DNA from: Euryodendron excelsum
Taxonomy: Eukaryota; Streptophyta; Magnoliopsida; Ericales; Pentaphylacaceae
DNA length: 64,000 nucleotides
Direction: 5' to 3'
Assembly: GCA_033060915.1 (NCBI GenBank)
Contig: CM065379.1
Coordinates: 31,081,318 to 31,145,317, forward strand
Shown here: piece after piece, positions 33,981-44,043 of the stretch
Numbering within the stretch: the first letter of the stretch is position 1
Layout of the letters: each line of letters opens with the position of its first letter
Notes under the pieces: generated by a model
Told to the model about the DNA's origin: nothing
What the model saw: the letters and a program-made list of their open reading frames with translations, nothing else
The model's database searches: none
Translations under genes and position numbers: made by a program

Positions 33981-36082
33981 ACTTGCATCTCATGCATTAT
34001 ATTTTTTTAAATATTGTTTTATAAAGTGGATAGGATTGGGCATTTGGTTAGTTGAAGACTCTCGTAAGTGAATCTAGGGTAGCTTGACATGTAGGTACCG
34101 AAAGGGCGGGGTAGGGTGATGGCTTAGTGCGTCTTCCCTACACATAACCAACCTCCGAACCTAGATCACTACTTTCAAAGACCAAAATGGAGTTATTTTT
34201 CAAAAAGGGCTAAATGTTTTCCAAAGGTTTCCAAACAGCCTGTTTTCCCAAAAAACCCTCTCTTGAGGAGATCTTTTCAAAATCGTTTTTCCAAAACCCT
34301 AAGTGTAGTCTTCAAATTATTCTTAGTTTTTAGGTGACCTAACTTACCTTAATCAAGTTAGGTGGCGACTCCGAATTTTTTCTAAAAGCCCTTTATTCAA
34401 ATCAATTCTCAAATTCAAACCTAGTCGCACTCATTCTTCTAGGAGGGTGAGTTCTAATGAGAGAGTACATCATTTTTCCCGCTTGTGTGAGTATTCCTCA
34501 AGTGCGAAAAATTTGAGCGCGACAATAGACATCTTCTAGCCAAAGCGGTTGGGGGAGTAGACCACCAGTCGACCCCTTCCCTCTGGTTGAGGTAGCTTTC
34601 AAGGAGGAGATAGGTCCTAAGAATGAGGTGTTGGGCCTTGGTGATCAGATGACCAGCTACGGGAGGGCCTCCTCTAGACATAGACAGAAGGATGCTGATC
34701 TCGGTGACCTGGCGATACCGGATATTCCACCGCTGGGAGACCTTGCCTATTATCCTAGTGTCTACTCACGACAGCATTTTCCCCCTCCGTGAGTACACAA
34801 GGCTTTTAGAGGGGATGTTCATCTTGTCTTCAATACTATGCAGCGGGCGGCTCCATCTTACCATGCTTTCTTGGCTGAGATTGGGTTTGGAGCCTTCATA
34901 GGATTACAGGTTAACCGCCTGAACAGACATCTAGTGCTGACACTTATTGAGAGGTGGTTTAGAGAGACTAGGACTTTACATTTTGTTGGTTTTAAGCTGG
35001 GTCCCACCCCATTGGACTAGGCCATCATCACAGGGCTTTCCTTCGTCAGTCGGCAGATCACTTTACAGTCAATCAGTTGAGCAAATGCATGCATTCTTCT
35101 AGACTTGCCCCCTTCTGAGCGTTTTGCTTTCCCAATCTCCTAGCTTAGTCGAGATAATAGTACCTTTGTTGTTGCGCCACCTCCTGCTCGGCAAGACATC
35201 ATGAGGCGATGACTTGTTTTATATATTATCTTTAGTTGCTTCTGCAACAACAACAAGTCACTTGTGCCCTTTCTATTGGTGAGTATAGTAGCTGATCTTG
35301 GGGCTTTGTTTAAGCTAGATTGGGGGTCCTTCTCCTTAAGCTGCTTCCTTCGATCGATATGGGTCCAGACTTCCTCTTATTGGGGCAGCATGATTGGTTT
35401 GTGGCCTTTTCTTATCTGGTGGAGCTATGAGTACCTACGTGTTCGTCGCCCTGCGATTATCGAGGATGACCTTTATCCTCGTGCTTTAAGATGGGCTCAT
35501 GACCGGGTAGCCCAGCGATTAGAGATCACCGATTTTGTGACGCTACGAGCGAACCTAGAGTTGATCGAGGTGAGGGACATGACTTGGCGGCCTTTTATCG
35601 GGTCAGTTCACTATGAGACGATACAGTACTTGGTCCTATTGTCTCTATCGAGGGCTTCCTTTCTCAGCAATGATTCTTGAGAGTCTTACTTTGAAGATCG
35701 CCATTGGTGGCAGTTTCATGAGGACTTCTGGTTGGCAGGAGATCCACCGGAGTACATATTTGGAGCCTTGGTAGAGGGAGTTCCTATTCCTTATCAAGAG
35801 TGCCAGCGGGGTGCCGGTTTCTTGCTTCCTCTAGACACGGACTATGCTACGCACTTTGGGGCTCATTCTATCGGTGCCTTCACTCAGTTTGAGGTAGTAG
35901 TCAGCAGATACGTTGTTGGCCAGGAGGTGGTTGACTTGTGGCGCCATGCCGGGGGATATGTGCCCCAAGCTGAGTTTACTGCAGTGAGAGACCAGAGGAA
36001 CCAGTACCAGATGGAGCGGGATCAGTATCAGGCAGAGGTAGCTTCCTTGATGGCCCGATTAGCCTAGATGGGAGGTGGCTGG

Positions 36083-36172
36083 GTATGTTGTCCTTTTCCT
36101 CTTTCTTCTTTTCGCTCTACTGTTACTTAGTTATCCTTCACCTTGCTGATTCCAATTTTGTCTTCTTTGTAG
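36083..36172 (+). other. Last intron of the antisense gene (element I copy), 90 bp
   Basis: GTATGTTGTCC...TTCTTTGTAG, T-rich, phase 0 (after TGG, before GAT). The element II copy has an 89-bp intron at the same codon with the same GTATGTTGTC start. The exons around it keep frame in both copies. Confidence 0.82.
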
Positions 36173-36259
36173 GATGTTGGTGCTTCTAGTAGTTATCCAC
36201 CTCCTCTGGAGCCAGGTATCAGCGATCTCGATCTAGAGGATATCGACTTTAACCTTTGA

Positions 36260-36523
36260 CAGAAGCCCCCTGTCGTAGACTCTGATATTCTTTTGCCCCT
36301 ATCTTGGAGATGTATTTATCTTAGACAGTTTTATTGTGTAAATTTTGTACAAAGATGGATGTTTATGATTTAGATAGTTAAATGCATGGATAGAGAAAGA
36401 TATTTATGGTTTACACAGCTAAGTATATGATCAGATGTATGTGTAGAGACGCTAATAAGATATATTTATTACATGAGTTGATATTAAACTGTATTGGTGA
36501 CTTCTGTTTCTACAGAAAGTTAT
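36260..36523 (+). other. 3' flank of the antisense gene, ending at a deletion junction
   Basis: AT-rich, alignable to the reverse complement of about 51375-51605 in element II ('gacagttttatt...gtacaaa.atgga.atttatgat', 'agtatatgatcagatg', 'ttctgtttctacag'). It may hold the gene's 3' UTR, but I see no clear polyadenylation signal. At about 36522 it changes abruptly into the middle of LTR E. Confidence 0.72.
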
Positions 36524-37930
36524 GTAGGAAACCTACCTTGCGTCTTCTTTTATTTGTTTTTCTTTGTTCGCTTGCTTTGCTTTGTTTTACTTCGATCTTC
36601 GAAAGCTTGCATTGGCTCGGTTTTCCAGAGCTTCTAAGTTGCAGCACTTCAAATCTTCAATGGAGGCTTTGGAAACTAGTATATGAGTGTATATGAGCTA
36701 GGGTTAAGTGTATAGAGGCTAGGGTTTGTATATGGAGGCTAGGGTCTACAGAACCTAAAGGGAACTAGGGTTTGGAAGGACTTTGAGCTTTATATATCGA
36801 AGAGCATGATTTTTGGACTGAGTTTGCAGACCATTTTCATGATGGAGGAGGCTCTGTATTTATAGACAGAAAATTAACCTAGCGCCTGTTGCAGTGGCAC
36901 CAAGCAAAATTTCCTTCTAGCGCCACTAGAAGTGGCACCAGGCCAAATTTTGGCTTCGCGCCACTGCTAGTCGCACCAGCCACTTAGGAAAGTTTTAATG
37001 TCGGCAAGCAACGCATCTTCAGAGGATTTGGGAGCCTGTACTAGTGACTACCATGTAATTTTTAGCATAGCTTCACTAGGAGTGACTCCGGAAGGTCTGA
37101 TAATGATTTAGAGGGCCAGAAAGGGACAAGAACCTCAGAATAGTGTGTCAGGGGTAGTAGACCTGATGAATGATATCAAGATGTGTCAAAGGGGCTGACT
37201 GGGCCATTAAGGGCAAAACAGCCAATCGGGCCAGAAAGCTAACGAGATGGACTTGAAATATCCCAGAAGAAGACTGGTGACTTGGAAACATTAGCTAGAA
37301 TGTTCTAGGAGGTTACTAGTTTGATACCCAGAGCCAGTGTGGTTGAAAGAAGCGGCAGGCCCACTAGGGGCAAAATGGTCATTTTGCACCAATTTCACTG
37401 ACACTAACTCGAAAAGATCCAAACATGCATTAGAAGGCCAGGGATACTACCAAAAACATCCTTGGGAGGTTACCAGTTTGATACCTAGAGCCGGTGTGGT
37501 TCCTGGGGCACTCGACTGCCTAGGGGCAAAATGGTCATTTTGATCGAAGGGCCTCGGAATTGGCCTGAAACCATCTGAAAGGCACCTAATCATACTGGAT
37601 CATCTTTGGGATGACCTTGGAAGCGTGGAGTTACCATTCTGAGGACTTAGGAACTTTCTCAAGAAATATACTAGAAATAGCCCTAAGGGCAATTTGGTCA
37701 TTTTCTTTCAGAGTGGGCTAGCAAGCACTGGTGTTGTCCTAGGTTTTAAGCGTTTCCGTCACTCTGACGGTGGTCCCATGACATGTAGGTTTGTTGGCAA
37801 TTGCCAATGTCGACCTGTTTACAAGTGTTTATGTCACTCTAACGGTTGCAATGTTTACGAGTATTTCAGTTACTCTAATGGTTCGCGATCATTCCATAGA
37901 CTGTCTGATCTGAGAAAGCTGCTAGGTGGA
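36524..37930 (-). repeat. LTR E: remnant of the 5' LTR of element I
   Basis: Minus-strand LTR segment equivalent to about 6848-8210 of LTR A, with which it shares private stretches ('tatatgagtgtatatgagctagggttaagtgtatagagg', split here by one or two changes), so A and E are probably one element's LTRs. It holds a TATA box (36857-36864 on plus 'tatttata'), palindromes (36885-36980) and two 157-bp units. Its left side is lost by deletion. On the right it stops at GCTAGGTGGA, 0.5 kb before the LTR's 5' end, where LTR F begins, as expected if element II inserted here. Confidence 0.8.
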
Positions 37931-38705
37931 TCTAAGCACCCCATTTTTGACCGCTCAGTAGTCTACGGTTCGTCCAGACTTGCACTCAAGTCAATATGGA
38001 CGTATTCTAATCAATCAACTTTCCAAGTCTAATCCAGTTTATCCATCGCTTTGTGGGGCCACCAGGCCCAAATAGAGGCAAAATGACCAAAATGCCCTTA
38101 GAGGCATTGTTCAGTCCAATTCCAAATCAGGCACGTCTTTCTGAAGACGATAAGTCCCCTTTCCAAATTCAAACCAGGCACGTCTTTCTGAAGACGATAA
38201 GACCCATTTTCAATTCCAAATTAGGCACGTCTTTCCAAAGATGGTAAGTCCCCTTTCCAATTCCAAATCAGGCACGTCTTTCCGGAGACGGTAAGTCCCT
38301 TTTTCAATTCCAAATCAGGCGTGTCTTTTCGAAGACAATAAGACCCCTTTCCAATTCCAAATTAGGCACATCTTTCTGAAGACGGTAAGCCCCCTTTTAA
38401 ACTTTTCGACCGGGACAAGACCCCAAGTCCTCTAGATGGTAGAACGGTCCACCTTTGGCACCTGCTAGCCTGCCAATGCAGAAATGTTCGTTTCAGGCAC
38501 GCCTTTCGCGAAAGTTAACTTTTTAGGCGCTAAGTCCCTTTAGCAACTTCCCGAGATCAGGCAGTCTTGGGAATGACTGCTAACCGTCAGAGTAGCGGAA
38601 GTACTCGTAAACATCGCAACCATCAGAGTAGCGGAAATACTCACAAGCAGGTCGATATAGGAAATTGTCAACAAACCCTTGTATCACAAGACCGCCGTCA
38701 GAGTG
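37931..38705 (+). repeat. LTR F, first part
   Basis: Begins TCTAAGCACCCCATTTTTGACCGCTC (TG mutated to TC). Contains an array of about five 51-52-bp units at 38117-38400 ('ccaattccaaatcaggcacg' plus 'tctttctgaagacgataagtcccctt'). Ends at 'gtcagagtg', where solo LTR G is inserted. Confidence 0.88.
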
Positions 38706-41700
38706 TGTAAGCACCCCATTTTTGACCGTTCGGCAATCTATACTCCGTCCAGACTTGTACTCAAGTCAATATGGACGTATTCCAATCGAAATTAACTCTC
38801 TAAGTCCAAATCCCGTCTGTCCATCGCTTCGCGGGCCCACCAAGCCCAAATAGAGGCAAAATGACCAAAATGCCCTTAGGGGCATTGTCCTTTCCAATTC
38901 CAATTTCAATCCCTCTCTCAAGACAGTTTATTCCTCGAGACGGTAAATCTATTCCAATCAGGCGCGTGTTTCCGAAGATAATAAGACCCCTTTTCAATTC
39001 CAATCCCTCTCTCAAGATAGTTTATTCCCCGAGACGGTCCGGCACATTTTTTGAAGAAAATCTCTTTGAAACGGTAAGTCCCTTTAAACCTGTCGACCGG
39101 AACGAGACCCCAAGTCCCCTAGATGGTAGAACGGTCCACCTTTGGCGCCTGCTAGCCCGCCAATGCAGAAATGTCCGTTTAGGCATGCCTTCCGAGAAAG
39201 TTGACTTCTCAGGCGCTAAGTCCCTTTAGCAGCTTCCCGAGATCAGGCAGTCTCGGGAATGATCGCGAACCGTCAAAGTAGCGGAAATACTCACAAACAT
39301 CACAACCGTTTGAGTAGCGGAAATACTCACAAGCAGGTCGATATAAGGAATTGTCAAAAAACCCTCGTATCACGCAACCTCAGTCAAAGTGGCAGAAATA
39401 CTCAAAACCCAGGTCAACACCGGTGCCTGCTAGCCCACTTCGGTGAAAATGACCAAACTGTCCCTTGGGCCTTTTTTGACACATTTCTCGAGAACACACC
39501 CGAGTCTTCAGAACGGTAAGTCCAACCTTCTAAGATTGTCTTAAAGGCAATCCGGCATGATTAGGTGCCTTCTAGTCAGTTTCGGGCCAATTCTGAGACT
39601 TTCAGGTCAAGATGACCATTTTGCCCCTAGGCATCCGAACGCCACGGGGACCACACCAGCTCTGGGTATCAAATCGGTAACCTCCCAAGAATACTTCTTA
39701 TAGTAGTCCCAACCTTCCACTATCTTTTCGGATCATTTCGAGTCAATTCTGGCAAACCTGGTGCAAAATGACTGTTTTGCCCCTGGCGGGCCAGTCGCCT
39801 TTTTCTAGCCACGCCGGCTTTGGGTATGAAACCAGTAACCTTCTGAGATTACTTCTTATAGTATCCTCAACCTTCCTTTACCTTTTCGGATCATTCCGAG
39901 TCAGTTCCGGCAAACCCAATACAAAATGACTGTTTTGCCCCTGGTGGGCCGGTCTCCTTTTCCGACCACACCGACTCTGGGTATCAACCGGTAACTTCCC
40001 GAGAATGCTTTTTATAGTATTATAAACCTTAATTTATCCTTTCGGATGATTTCGAGTCAGTTTCGGCAAACCCGATGCGAAATGACCGTTTTGCCCCTAG
40101 TAAGCCAATCACCTTTTCCGACCACACCGGCTCTGGGTATCAAACCGGCAACCTTTGGGAACATTCTGAATAATGTTTCCAAATCTTGAGTCTTCTTCCA
40201 GGACAGTCCGACTCCATTCCGGCAGCTTCCCGATCCGATTGACCGTTTTGCCCCTGAAGGCCCGGTTAACCCTTCCGACACATCCTATCCTCATTTTTCA
40301 AGTCAAATACCTTCAAGACACTATTCTAAGTGTTCCTGCTCTTTTCTGACCTTCCGGGTCATTTCCGGCCTCTTTAAATCATTCCCGGATTGTCCGGAGT
40401 CACTCCTAGTGAAGCCAGGTTAAAAATTGCATTGTGGTCACTAGTACAGGCGCCCAAATCTGTCAAAGATACGTTGCTGGCCGACTTAACAAAATTTCCT
40501 AACTGGCTAGCACCACTAGTAGTGCCGCCAAGCCAAGAAATGGCCTGGTGCCACTCCTAGTGGTGCCAAGAGGAATTTTACCCTAGCGCCACTGCAACAG
40601 GCGCCAGGTCTATCCCATCTTTATCAATACAGAGCCTCCTCCAACATGAAAGAGGTCCACAAACTTATTTTAAAAATCCTATATTTCGATATACAGAGCT
40701 CGTACACTCTCTAAACCCTAGCTTCTCTAGGTTTTCCAAACCCTAGCCAGCATACACCAAACCTTAGCCTCCTATACACTCATACACTAGCCTCCAAACC
40801 TCCTTTGAAGACTTGAAGTGCTGCAAACTGACGCCTTGAAGATCGAAGACAAACTCTTAAAGATTGAACACGATGATCAAGACGAAGACCGAAGAAATGC
40901 AAGGCGCGCAAAGCTAAGTAAAATAAACAAGAAAGGTAGGCTTTCGTTTTACGTTTCTGCACTTCCCCCCTCTCTCTCTTCTCTCTCCTAACCCACTTGG
41001 GTTTTCTCTATTTTAATCCCCCATCTCTTTCCCCCTTTTCTTTGTATGCTTGAAACAAGAGGATTCCCAGTCCATGTATAGGATTGGACTATTGGAATGT
41101 CATTGTGTCGGGTGCTTTCTTTTAGTCTAACCGGAGACCACGTGGGTTCAGCCCCCTTGATTATGTGGTGAAGTCGTAACCTTGTATGTTCATGACCCCA
41201 AATTTGCATTGTGCATATCATGATCTTGCATCTTCCAAAAATTGTTTTCAAACTCATTTTCAAAGCTTGCGTTAAACTTGTTTTCAAAATTGCATCAAAA
41301 TCTCCTTTTTTAAAACTTGTTTTCAAAATCACAATCATAGAGTGATTCTAGCCTTTCCATGGCTAGGGTTGCTTTAGGAAAGTATTACATTTAAAGTGAC
41401 TTTTATGGTCCATATTATCAAATCTTGTTGTTTTCCAAAACCACTTTCTTAAAATGGTTCTAACCTTCTTATGGTTAGAATTGCTTTAGGAAAGTGAGAG
41501 GTTTTTATACTTCTCAAAAAACTCTTTTTTTCAAAAGTCTCTCTTTCTAAAACCCTCTTTTTCAATATGATTTCTAAAAACTCTTCTTTCCAAAATTGTT
41601 TTCTAAAAACTTCCTCTAAAAATCTATTTTCCAAAACTTCTCTTTTTAAACCCCTTTCCAAAACGCTCTCCTCAAAGTTCATTTTCCAAAAATGTTCCTT

Positions 41701-44043
41701 AGGTCTCCTTCCTAGAAAAACTCCTTCCAAAAAATCTTTCCAAAAACTCTCTCAAAGTTTTACTTTCCAAAAACTTCCTTCCTAACATTCTTTTCAAAAT
41801 ACGCTTTCTAAAAAACTCCTTTTTAGAATCTTCCTCCAAAATCTTCGTTTTCAAAAATATACTTTCCAAAAAACTCTTTCCTTGGTGTCTAAGTCAGGCC
41901 CTAGAACTCATAATTAGGAAACCCTAATTTTCCTTCCCAAAAACATGATTTTCAATCCCTTATTTTGGCCTCAAAGCCTAGGTTCCCAAAACCTTTTGTT
42001 TTCTACATCAAAACTATACACATTTTAAACAACCTATTTTCTACGTCAAAACTATACACTTCCAAATCTAGGGTTTCTAAAACTTCCTTTTTTAAAATCC
42101 TTGTCAAATCAAATATTCCCTTTTGGAAACCAAATCCAATCTCCCCGTTTAGGAAACTAGATCCAATCCTCCGTTTTTACAAACAAAATCAAACCTTCTC
42201 TTTTATAAACAAAATCCAATCTTTTGTTTTAGGAAATAGGAATCTTAACCCATCCTAGTCCAAATCGTTCATAATTCAACTCTTTCCTAATCTTCCACTT
42301 TCCTACATCTTAAGCTTCCAAAACTTAAACATAACAATCTTTCCTAAATTTTAAACCTCAAAATCTTTTCTAATTCAACTCTCTCCTAATTCCCTACCTT
42401 CCTAAACCATAAGTTTCCTAAAACTTCCAAATCTTTCCTTAAACATTAAGCTTCTAAATTTTTCCTAATTCAACCCTTTTCTTAATTCTATCCCCTTTCA
42501 AATCTTAACTTTCTAAATCTAAGTTTTCAAATCTCTCCTAAACTCAAACCTTTCCTAATTTCAAAATTTTCTAAAACTCAAATTCTAAAACTTTCTAAAT
42601 CTTAAATTTTCTAACTTTCAAATCTTTCTAAATTCCAAAGCTTTCTAAATTCAAAACTTTCTTAAGTTAAGACTTTCTAAATCCCAAACCTTCTAATTTT
42701 TAAACCTTTCTTATTTTAAAATTTCCCAATTCAATTCTTCCTTAAATCTTAAACTTTTCTTAATTCAAAACTTTCTAATTTCAAATCTTTCTTAAAACGA
42801 AATGTTTCTTATTTCAAAACTTTCTTAATCCAACACTTTCCTAATTCGAAAACTTTCTCAAGTTGAAATCTTTCCTAAAATGACATTTTCCTAATTTGAA
42901 CTTTTCCTAAAATAAAACTTTCTTAATTCGAAACTTTCCTAAAATGACACTTTCCTATTTCGAAACTTTCCTAATCCGAATCCTTCCTAAATCCAAGCTT
43001 TCCTAATCTTCCAAGTCCAATATTCAAGCCAATTCTTTTCTAAAATCTTTCCAAGTCAAATCCAATCTTTCTTTTCTAAGTCCTTAAGTCTAGGTTTCCT
43101 AAAACCAAGTTTTCCAAAGTCAAGTCTTTTCAAATCTTCCAATCAAAGTTCAATCTCTCAATCTTCCAATTCCAATTCAAATTCCAATTCAATCTCTTTT
43201 TTCCAATCAACTCTTCTATTTTCAAGTGGACTTTTGTCCGAACTACGACTGACCTGATTCCTCCAAAAGGATACGTAGGCAACTCTTATGGGAGCGGTCT
43301 CCACATTTTCTAAATCTCAAATTCTACAATCTTTTCAAATCTCCAATCTATTTTCAAATTTTCAATTTCAAATTTCTATTTCCAAATCTCTATTTTCAAT
43401 TCCCAAAATCTTCTTTCCAAATTCAAACTTCTATCTCTTCCTTTTCAAATCAAATCAAATCTCTTTCCAAATCTATTCTTCAATTCTCTTTTCGTGCACT
43501 TGCATATCATACATCATGTTAGTTTTTTTTCAAAAATTCCTTTTTCTAAAGTAAATAGGATTGAACAATAGTTAGTTAAAGACTCTCATAGGTGAATCTA
43601 GGGTAGATTGACATGTAGGTACCAAAAGGGCGGGATAGGGTGATGGCTTAGTGCATCTTCGCTACACGTAACTAACCTCTGAACCTTGAATCACAATTTT
43701 CAAAGACCAAAATGGAGTTTATTTTCAAAAAGGGCTTAAAATTTTTTCCAAAGGTTGCCAAACAACCTGTTTTCCAAAAAACCCTCTCTTGAGGATACAT
43801 TTTCCAAAATCTTAAGTGTACTTTTCGGATTATGCTTAGTTTTTAGATGACCTAACTCACCTTAATCAGGTTAGGCGGTGACTCCAAACTTTTTTTTTTT
43901 TTCAAAAGCCCTTTATTCAAATCAATTTTCAATTCAAACCTAGTCACACTCATTCTTCTAGGAGGGTGAGTTCTAACGAGAGAGTACAGTATTTTTCTCG
44001 CTTGTGTGTGTATTCCTCGAGTGCGAAAAATTTGGGCACGACA
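38706..44043 (+). mobile_element. Solo LTR G
   Basis: A 5.34-kb LTR from TGTAAGCACCCC to GGGCACGACA inside LTR F, same orientation. Left flank GAGTG (38701-38705); right flank starts GGTGACGG where uninterrupted LTRs read GAGTGGCGG, so the right TSD has lost one base. It carries four 157-bp units at 39650-40290 (starts 39650, 39807, 39965, 40121), palindromes at 40505-40608, and a G-poor tract at 41380-43520 with a hairpin block at 43226-43241. The TATA box is mutated (TTTATCAATACAGAGCC at about 40618-40634). Confidence 0.9.

Larger units (their letters stand above)
29181..34524 (+). mobile_element. Solo LTR D
   Basis: A 5.34-kb LTR from TGTAAGCACCCCG to GAGCGCGACA, inserted in exon 2 of the antisense gene in the same orientation as the gene. 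Left flank ATAAG (29176-29180), right flank ATAGA (34525-34529): a degraded 5-bp TSD, supported by the element II copy, whose uninterrupted sequence reads ATAAG at this place. Contents in order: 'tctctcgagacag' repeats (29380-29760), GAGTA..TACTC hairpins (about 29990-30120), four 157-bp units, promoter, leader and G-poor tract. Confidence 0.9.
29062..36259 (+). pseudogene. Antisense plant-mobile-domain-like gene of element I, broken by solo LTR D and stops
   Basis: Exon 2 begins at 29062; the ATG at 29063-29065 opens MTDAGDDSFERRCRSRK. Solo LTR D (29181-34524) interrupts codon 40; coding resumes at 34530 and runs to 36082. A 90-bp intron (36083-36172) and a last exon (36173-36259, ending DIDFNL and TGA) follow. 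With the LTR and one TSD copy removed the frame is a single 586-codon reading frame without frameshifts. Eight in-frame stops lie in it, including TAA at 29178-29180, TGA near 34791, TAG at 35018, TGA at 35678 and TAG at 36065. The core (NRHLVLTLIERWFRETRTLH, then DWGSFSLSCFL and a basic RALRWAHDRVAQR segment) fits the plant mobile domain (aminotransferase-like PMD) fold seen in MAIN/MAIL1 and the long form of phosphatase 7. It runs opposite to the element. The PMD function is poorly known; none is claimed. Confidence 0.8.
4200..37930 (-). mobile_element. Tat/Ogre-like LTR retrotransposon, element I (gag and pol absent, antisense gene present)
   Basis: A minus-strand element. Its 3' LTR is LTR A (4200-8694 plus 17520-17540), followed by a polypurine tract at 17541, an internal region (17541-17829, 27493-29180, 34530 to about 36523) and the remnant of its 5' LTR (LTR E, about 36524-37930). 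Nested inside are a chromovirus-like element and solo LTRs B, C and D. Internal DNA without insertions is only about 3.9 kb and holds just the antisense plant-mobile-domain-like gene; a deletion joined the gene's 3' flank to the middle of LTR E, removing leader, gag and any pol. LTRs A and E share private sequence, supporting them as a pair. The expected TSD (AGTTC at 4195-4199) would be right of the window. Confidence 0.78.
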
